This document shows positions 6,629 to 10,630 of a DNA stretch of 10,630 bases, one piece after another. The stretch lies in assembly GCA_012511315.1 (NCBI GenBank), contig JAAZGI010000263.1, forward strand, positions 1-10,630, given 5' to 3'. The stretch is from Clostridium sp. (GTDB lineage: Bacteria; Bacillota; Clostridia; Clostridiales; Clostridiaceae). Under the pieces are notes generated by a model that searched no databases, was not told the DNA's origin, and saw nothing but the letters and a program-made list of their open reading frames with translations. The first letter of the stretch is position 1. The number at the start of each line of letters is the position of its first letter. A program made the position numbers and the translations under genes.

Positions 6629-7588
6629 CTAAAAGATGGTTGATAGGGGTCTATTGTAATGGACTCGTGAAATTGCTTCACTAAATAAATCGATGCAGGA
6701 TAGAACTGTGAGCTTATCGCGAATCTTGTCAGCACCTAGTCGAATGGTGTCCAAAAATATAACTCCCGTGATTGGGGATTCTTGGAGTCGATCTGGAGCA
6801 TTACCTGATAAAACGGCATGGCTGGCAGCTGCGTAGATTTCTTTGGCACCATGAGCTTTTAAAGCTTCTGCAGCATTCACAATCGTGCCCCCTGTGTCAA
6901 TCATATCATCCACCATGATGCAACGTTTATTGGAAACATCTCCGATAATGTTCATGATTTCCGACACATTAGGTCTGGGTCTCCGTTTATCGATGATCGC
7001 AATAGGCGCACCCAAGCGTTCTGCAAATTCTCGGGTTCTCGTCACTGAACCTAAATCCGGAGCCACTAAAATCACATCATCAGCATTTCGAAAACCACGT
7101 TCAATAAAGTACTGTGCTAGGATTGGACCTCCTCTGAGATTATCCATTGGAATATCAAAATAACCTTGAATTTGATGGGAATGAACATCCAAGGTTATGA
7201 TGCGATCAGCTCCAGCACTGGTGAGAAGATTAGCAACCAACTTGGCTGTGATTGGATCTCTCGCCTTTACTTTACGATCTTGACGGGCATAACCATAATA
7301 GGGAATCACTGCATTAATACGTCCTGCTGAAGCCCGCTTGAAGGCATCAATCATAATCAGTAACTCCATTAAGTTTTCATTGACTGGAGTTTGCGTGGAT
7401 TGAATAACAAACACATCACAACCTCTCACGGTCTCACCGATGCTTACTGCGATTTCCCCATCACTAAAGCGACCAACCTGGGCCTTACCTAAAGGCATAT
7501 TTAGCTTTTGGGTAATGCCAGTTGCCATTTCCGGTTGAGAGTTTCCGGCGAAGATCTTAATCCTTTCAAGATTATAACATTGTTCCAT
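6629..7588 (-). CDS. prs: Ribose-phosphate pyrophosphokinase (PRPP synthetase)
   Basis: Prs makes PRPP from ribose 5-phosphate and ATP, feeding purine, pyrimidine, histidine, tryptophan and NAD synthesis in the cytoplasm. The 319-residue length is normal. Family motifs are VGRFSDGEI (about 38-46), PYYGYARQDRK (about 96-106), DVHSHQIQGYF (134-144, His135), the flexible-loop residues DKRRPRPN (200-207, Lys201) and the PRPP-binding loop IMVDDMIDTGGT (about 224-235). The start is ATG 7588, with AGGAGG 6 bases upstream. A TTG one codon earlier is in frame but too close to that site. It follows the GlmU-like gene by 25 bases and is probably co-transcribed with it. I saw no convincing terminator after it. 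PurR, the PRPP-responsive repressor, is encoded nearby. Confidence 0.98.
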   Translation of the reverse strand: MEQCYNLERIKIFAGNSQPEMATGITQKLNMPLGKAQVGRFSDGEIAVSIGETVRGCDVFVIQSTQTPVNENLMELLIMIDAFKRASAGRINAVIPYYGYARQDRKVKARDPITAKLVANLLTSAGADRIITLDVHSHQIQGYFDIPMDNLRGGPILAQYFIERGFRNADDVILVAPDLGSVTRTREFAERLGAPIAIIDKRRPRPNVSEIMNIIGDVSNKRCIMVDDMIDTGGTIVNAAEALKAHGAKEIYAAASHAVLSGNAPDRLQESPITGVIFLDTIRLGADKIRDKLTVLSCIDLFSEAISRVHYNRPLSTIF

Positions 7589-7613
7589 CAAGAACCTCCT
7601 TTGACATCACTGC

Positions 7614-8342
7614 CTAGTCTTTTTTTAAACCTTTTTGTTCTACCCAGCCCTCTTTGTTTTCTTGTGGAACTCGGCTAATTGCTAGTGCATTGGCCGGCAC
7701 GTCTTTAGTGATGGTTGAACCTGCTGCTGTATAAGCATTTCTACCAACCCGCACTGGAGCTATTAGGTTTGTGTTACAACCAATAAATGCATGATCTTCA
7801 ATAATTGTCTCTTGTTTCACCTTACCATTATAGTTTACAATGACCGTTCCACAGCCAAAGTTCACATGGCCTCCAATTTTCGCATCTCCTAAATAGGTTA
7901 GATGGGAGACCTTGGTGCCATCGCCAATGGTAGAGTTTTTGACTTCCACAAAATCCCCAATTTTTACACCCGAGCCAATAACCGAATCAGGCCGAATATA
8001 TGCATAGGGTCCCACTGTGGTTTCTTCACCAATGGATGAATCCAACACCACTGATTGTTGAATTTCTGAATAATTCCCGATTTTAGCATTATGCAACCTA
8101 GTTCCCGGGTATAAAATAACCCCTTTACCAATGATACAGTTTCCCTCGATGATGACATCGGGATAAACAATAGTGTTCTCACCAATTATCGCCTCAGGTG
8201 AGATTAAAACATTCTTTGCATCTACAAAAAACACGCCATTGTTTTGATGCGCCTCAATGCGTGACATATGTCCATCCAGTGACGCTTTAATTTCTTTAAT
8301 TTTATTTAATGCCTTGTCCATTCCTGTCAATGTATTTCCCAT
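7614..8342 (-). CDS. glmU: Stand-alone GlmU C-terminal (glucosamine-1-phosphate N-acetyltransferase) domain
   Basis: Full GlmU (about 455 aa) acetylates glucosamine 1-phosphate and then adds UMP to give UDP-GlcNAc for peptidoglycan. This 242-residue protein aligns only with the C-terminal left-handed beta-helix half: repeated hexapeptides from about residue 47 (ISPEAIIGENTIVYPD) to about 213, then the tail ALAISRVPQENKEGW. Residues matching the E. coli acetyltransferase site are kept: Arg117, Lys135, His147 and Tyr150 (VSHLTYLGDAKIG), and Asn170-Tyr171. The uridylyltransferase half, with its LAAGxGTRM loop, is absent. Residues 10-45 look like the old interdomain linker. ATG 8342 has an AGGAAA-type ribosome site, and an in-frame TGA at 8360-8358 excludes a longer frame. 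UDP-GlcNAc synthesis would therefore need a separate uridylyltransferase elsewhere. It precedes prs. Confidence 0.9.
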   Translation of the reverse strand: MGNTLTGMDKALNKIKEIKASLDGHMSRIEAHQNNGVFFVDAKNVLISPEAIIGENTIVYPDVIIEGNCIIGKGVILYPGTRLHNAKIGNYSEIQQSVVLDSSIGEETTVGPYAYIRPDSVIGSGVKIGDFVEVKNSTIGDGTKVSHLTYLGDAKIGGHVNFGCGTVIVNYNGKVKQETIIEDHAFIGCNTNLIAPVRVGRNAYTAAGSTITKDVPANALAISRVPQENKEGWVEQKGLKKD

Positions 8343-8455
8343 TATTTCCTCTCCACTTCAACTTAATATTTTCAACCCACTCTACAATGTATGGTGAGTG
8401 CCATCCGACTCATAATAACTTAAAGAGCCTTGATACAATGATTTTTCTTATTACT

Positions 8456-8485
8456 ATTCTATTCCTTTGCTTGGCTATATGTAAA
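8456..8485 (-). promoter_or_regulatory. Candidate sigma-A promoter for the glmU-prs unit
   Basis: On the minus strand, TTTACA (8485-8480) and TAGAAT (8461-8456) are 18 bases apart, each 5 of 6 to consensus. The predicted start near 8449 gives a leader of about 105 bases to ATG 8342. The leader contains a weak CACTC/GAGTG hairpin of unknown meaning. The gap has no clear terminator for the phosphatase gene, so read-through is also possible. Confidence 0.4.
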
Positions 8486-8494
8486 TGCCTCGTC

Positions 8495-9103
8495 TTAAAA
8501 ATGCTTGAAGCCCAAGTGCTCTAAGGAGTTTAAGTACGTGATGCCACGACCTTCTTTTAAAACCACCCATTCATGAATGCCAGTGTCCCCTGATGTGATC
8601 CAAACATTATAATCTACTGGTAATTGCATAAAGGCTCGAAACAGCTGATTAATCATCCCACCATGGGTAATGATTAACACTTCATCATTTAACTGATTTT
8701 CATGGAGAACCCGCGACATAACATTCTCTGCTCGCAATCTAAATTCAAGCTTTGTTTCTTGCTCATACACTGCTTCATGGGCCGCTAGATTAGGAACGAC
8801 TGGAAATCGATGCCCCACCTCGGAAATTGGTACTCCCTTTAAAAGCCCATTGTCAAATTCTAATAGATCTTGAAGTTCGGTGATTGGGAGTACCGCAGCA
8901 TCTGCTACTGCTTGAGCCGTCTGCCAGGCTCTGATTAAGGGGGAGGAGTATATTTTTGTCAGAGTGTATCGCTTCCTAATCCACTGGGCGGCTTGTTCTG
9001 CCTGATCGTGTCCAAGACCTGTTAGTGGAACATCGGCTCGTCCTGCACAAAACTTACGGACATCAGCTTCACATTCTCCGTGTCGCATCACGATGATTTT
9101 CAA
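8495..9103 (-). CDS. Histidine phosphatase superfamily (phosphoglycerate mutase-like) protein
   Basis: This 202-residue cytoplasmic protein belongs to the branch containing CobC (alpha-ribazole phosphatase), GpmB-like and other small-molecule phosphatases. The N-terminal VMRHGE carries the catalytic His8, which becomes phosphorylated, with Arg7. Other core residues are Arg58 (YSSPLIRAWQTAQ), Glu82 (LLEFDNGLLKGV) and His147 (LIITHGGMINQL). All expected catalytic residues are present, so it is probably active, but the substrate cannot be assigned. The start is TTG 9103: AAGGAG (9117-9112) sits 8 bases upstream, and the upstream in-frame GTG at 9112 is itself part of that site. It lies between spoVG and the half-length GlmU gene, with no cobalamin genes in view, so a CobC role has no support here. 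Confidence 0.9.
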   Translation of the reverse strand: MKIIVMRHGECEADVRKFCAGRADVPLTGLGHDQAEQAAQWIRKRYTLTKIYSSPLIRAWQTAQAVADAAVLPITELQDLLEFDNGLLKGVPISEVGHRFPVVPNLAAHEAVYEQETKLEFRLRAENVMSRVLHENQLNDEVLIITHGGMINQLFRAFMQLPVDYNVWITSGDTGIHEWVVLKEGRGITYLNSLEHLGFKHF

Positions 9104-9111
9104 AATAATCA

Positions 9112-9117
9112 CTCCTT
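9112..9117 (-). promoter_or_regulatory. Shine-Dalgarno site fixing the TTG start of the phosphatase gene
   Basis: AAGGAG reads 9117 to 9112 on the minus strand, 8 bases before TTG 9103. The GTG candidate at 9112 overlaps this site and has no ribosome site of its own, so the protein begins MKIIVMRHGE as is usual in the family. Confidence 0.75.
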
Positions 9118-9201
9118 TTCCATCTGATAACCTTATTCTACACCTTTTTATACAGCAATAGTCTTGCTAACATTCCGTTCATAGGCTGATTCTCCTATTG
9201 T

Positions 9202-9207
9202 ATTATA
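9202..9207 (-). promoter_or_regulatory. Candidate -10 element upstream of the phosphatase gene
   Basis: A perfect TATAAT reads 9207 to 9202 on the minus strand, about 100 bases before TTG 9103. The hexamer 17 bases upstream (TTTTAG) is a poor -35, and there is no TG extension, so the call is weak. The preceding terminator at 9314-9355 makes a promoter somewhere in 9113-9313 likely. Confidence 0.3.
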
Positions 9208-9263
9208 CTCCCAAATCTTTTCACCTAAAATAATGTGGCTTTTGCCCTAACAAAAATACATTC

Positions 9264-9277
9264 TATACCGCAGTATA
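9264..9277. repeat. Small inverted repeat in the spoVG-phosphatase gap
   Basis: TATAC-CGCA-GTATA is a perfect 5-bp inverted repeat with a 4-base centre, upstream of the candidate -10 at 9202-9207. It could be an operator, but a repeat this short and AT-rich is also expected by chance. Nothing else in this gap looks like a gene. Confidence 0.25.
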
Positions 9278-9313
9278 ATACGCTAGATTTCTTAAGCTTT
9301 TTACTCCACGCTG

Positions 9314-9355
9314 AAAAGGCTGCTACAAGATCCGGCAGGCCGGTTTTGCAGCAGC
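9314..9355 (-). terminator. Intrinsic terminator of spoVG
   Basis: On the minus strand, about 20 bases after the spoVG stop, GCTGCTGCAA pairs with TTGTAGCAGC (10 bp with one G-U). An inner CCGG-CCTG-CCGG stem-loop tops it, and a C plus TTTT follows the base. The structure is strong, but the T-tract is short (4), so some read-through into the downstream region is possible. Confidence 0.75.
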
Positions 9356-9375
9356 ATATAATATCAATTCTTCAA

Positions 9376-9717
9376 TTAAAAAACTGGAGAGCCTACAGGG
9401 CTTGTCTCTAATTCTTGTGGTGATAAGGGCTCTTCAAAGTCCATGGATTCATCCACTGAATCCTGCATGACTTTTTCGTACTCACCCAAGATGGCCTGTT
9501 GGAGTCTTTCCCTGGTTTCGGAGTTAATTGGATGTGCAATGTCTTTAAATTCCCCATCCGGCGTCTTTCTCGATGGCATAGCAATAAATAGACCGTTTTG
9601 GCCATCAATTACTTTGATATCATGAACGACGAATTGGTTCTCAAAGGTTACTGAAACAATTGCCTTCATCTTCCCCTCTGAGGCAATTTTTCTAATCCGA
9701 ACATCGGTGATTTTCAT
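9376..9717 (-). CDS. spoVG: SpoVG family regulator
   Basis: SpoVG is a small, widely conserved Firmicutes protein, shown in several species to bind nucleic acid and to affect sporulation septation, capsule and virulence-gene expression. The N-terminal 85 residues are typical: [11 protein letters not shown] at the start, [20 protein letters not shown] at about 31-50, then the basic/HPI segment [20 protein letters not shown]. At 113 residues it is slightly longer than the Bacillus protein (97), with an acidic, Pro-containing C-terminal tail, which varies across the family. ATG 9717 has AAGGAGG 7 bases upstream. It lies downstream of purR as in other Firmicutes, but with its own promoter candidate and terminator, so it may be expressed as a single gene. 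Confidence 0.97.
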   Translation of the reverse strand: MKITDVRIRKIASEGKMKAIVSVTFENQFVVHDIKVIDGQNGLFIAMPSRKTPDGEFKDIAHPINSETRERLQQAILGEYEKVMQDSVDESMDFEEPLSPQELETSPVGSPVF

Positions 9718-9756
9718 GTTGCTTCCTCCTTGCTGAAATGATAAAAAGTCACACTT

Positions 9757-9784
9757 ATTATACGGAGATCAAAATCGATTCCCT
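9757..9784 (-). promoter_or_regulatory. Candidate spoVG promoter with mixed sigma-A / sigma-H features
   Basis: A perfect TATAAT (9762-9757) lies about 40 bases before ATG 9717, but the sigma-A -35 position is poor. AGGGAAT at 9784-9778 resembles the sigma-H -35 (AGGAnnT) at about 14 bases from the -10 region; B. subtilis spoVG is a classic sigma-H gene. The -10 does not match the sigma-H GAAT pattern well. So a promoter here is likely but the sigma factor is open. Confidence 0.4.
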
Positions 9785-9816
9785 AAATATAGTAAAGCTT
9801 ATTAAAATATTAGCAT

Positions 9817-9830
9817 GGAAAACGTTTAAA
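9817..9830. promoter_or_regulatory. cre-like palindrome in the purR-spoVG gap
   Basis: GGAAAACGTTTAAA matches 12 of 14 positions of the CcpA consensus TGWAANCGNTNWCA, differing at positions 1 and 13. It is centred on CG about 60 bp upstream of the spoVG -10. It is possibly a catabolite control site, but one near-match in an AT-rich gap is weak. The rest of this 172-base gap shows an AAGAGG/CCTCTT inverted repeat (9834-9839 and 9874-9879) with a loop too long for a good terminator. Confidence 0.2.
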
Positions 9831-9889
9831 TATAAGAGGTCATTCACACTTTTGTAATATTGTTAAAAAATAGCCTCTTTGTTCTCAAG

Positions 9890-10630
9890 TTATAATGACT
9901 TTGAATTGCGAATTAGGACTTCACCTTCCGAATTGATACCGTGATACTCGCAGAAGGTGACAAAGGGTACACCAATTTCTTTGTCTAATTCTTTAGAGTC
10001 CACCATTACGCCTACCCCAATGAGCTCAGAATCAAATTCTGAAACAAGGTCAATGATGCCACGAACCGTTCCACCACCTCGGAGAAAGTCATCAATAAAA
10101 ATAAGTGACGATCCTGGGGGCAGACTACGTTTTGATAAACTCATTACCGAAAGCATGCCCTGATTACCAGTCAGGTAATTAATGGACACAGCGGTTCCTT
10201 CTGTGATTTTTGTATTGCGTCGAACTACAATCAGTTGAATGCCTAAATACCGAGCCACTTCATAGGCTAGTGGAATTCCTTTTGTTTCCACTGTAATAAC
10301 ATAATCAGGCTTGGTCTCCTGAAAATGCTCTGCTAAAATCGCTCCTGCCAAACGAATAATCCGCGGATTTTGCATCAAGTCTGAAACATATATAAAATTT
10401 CCGGGAACAATCCGAGACGGATCTTTTAAATAACCTAAGAGTTCGGATCTAAAATCGGTTCGAATTTTCTCTGGCACAGAAACAAAGAAAATAACTCCAC
10501 CGTTGGCTCCAGCTAATGTTTCTACTCGTCCTTCGCCAAATTTTTCAAGGGATTCTCGTACAATCAGGATGTCTTCAGAAATGGTGGACTTGGATGCATT
10601 AAACAGCTCTGCAAAATAACTCAGGGTGAA
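9890..10630 (-). CDS. purR: Bacillus-type purine operon repressor PurR (N-terminus beyond window)
   Basis: PurR represses purine synthesis and transport genes and is released from DNA by PRPP. The frame is open from the window edge to the stop at 9890, giving 246 visible residues; the family is about 270-285, so roughly 30 N-terminal residues are missing. The visible start (SYFAELFNASKSTISEDI) is the later part of the winged-helix DNA-binding domain, so the internal GTG at 10477 is not the start. The phosphoribosyltransferase-fold domain follows, with ETKGIPLAYEVARYLGI and the PRPP-binding loop LIFIDDFLRGGGT at about visible residues 175-187. The acidic pair and Gly-Gly-Thr are kept, so PRPP sensing should be intact. 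Prs, the PRPP producer, is encoded about 2.3 kb downstream on the same strand. The promoter lies outside the window. Confidence 0.96.
   Translation of the reverse strand, partial: FTLSYFAELFNASKSTISEDILIVRESLEKFGEGRVETLAGANGGVIFFVSVPEKIRTDFRSELLGYLKDPSRIVPGNFIYVSDLMQNPRIIRLAGAILAEHFQETKPDYVITVETKGIPLAYEVARYLGIQLIVVRRNTKITEGTAVSINYLTGNQGMLSVMSLSKRSLPPGSSLIFIDDFLRGGGTVRGIIDLVSEFDSELIGVGVMVDSKELDKEIGVPFVTFCEYHGINSEGEVLIRNSKSL

Noticed and set aside
6885..7163. Plus-strand frame of 92 codons opposite prs
   Set aside because: It lies wholly antisense to the conserved prs coding region and shows no motif.
8309..8524. Plus-strand frame of 71 codons with a hydrophobic C-terminal half, across the phosphatase-glmU gap
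   Set aside because: It overlaps the ends of two real minus-strand genes, has no ribosome site ahead of its ATG, and its hydrophobic run comes from T-rich intergenic DNA.
8495..9103. Naming the phosphatase cobC or gpmB
   Set aside because: The visible motifs are common to the whole superfamily, and no cobalamin or glycolysis gene is nearby to choose a substrate.
9834..9879. Terminator after purR formed by AAGAGG and CCTCTT
   Set aside because: The 6-bp arms are separated by 34 bases and no T-run follows on the minus strand.

Overview
The window is a stretch of a low-GC, Gram-positive, probably endospore-forming chromosome. SpoVG, a Bacillus-type PurR, strong AGGAGG Shine-Dalgarno (SD) sites and TTG/GTG starts all point to Firmicutes. 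The order purR-spoVG-glmU-prs-pth-mfd is a conserved Firmicutes housekeeping neighbourhood, and the protein style suggests Clostridia. A closer assignment is not possible from sequence alone. Every convincing gene is on the minus strand, so transcription runs from high to low coordinates. Both terminal genes, purR (right) and mfd (left), are cut by the window.

In transcription order the layout is as follows. (1) purR lacks its N-terminus. A 172-base gap with a promoter candidate follows, then spoVG with a convincing intrinsic terminator. (2) A roughly 200-base promoter-bearing gap leads to a histidine-phosphatase-superfamily gene with a TTG start. A 152-base gap with another promoter candidate follows. 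Next is a GlmU-like gene that has only the C-terminal acetyltransferase half, followed closely by prs. (3) A roughly 180-base gap holds an extended -10 promoter and a leader hairpin. It leads to a three-gene set: an OmpR-family response regulator, a HAMP/HisKA sensor kinase, and a membrane-anchored HtrA-like protein with a PDZ domain in which all three catalytic triad positions are replaced. (4) pth has a TTG start and a C-terminal tail of about 105 residues. It overlaps mfd by ATGA. A strong intrinsic-terminator hairpin lies just ahead of pth.

The housekeeping genes cover purine control (PurR binds PRPP, which Prs makes), amino-sugar nucleotide synthesis (GlmU half), recycling of peptidyl-tRNA (Pth) and transcription-coupled repair (Mfd). 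The unusual content lies between or within them: the two-component/pseudo-HtrA cassette between prs and pth, the half-length GlmU with a phosphatase gene upstream, the tailed Pth, and an attenuator-like leader on pth-mfd. I saw no rRNA, tRNA, CRISPR array, insertion sequence, phage or plasmid feature, and no clear sign of a wholly new system. The best candidate for new biology is the kinase/regulator/pseudoprotease cassette.
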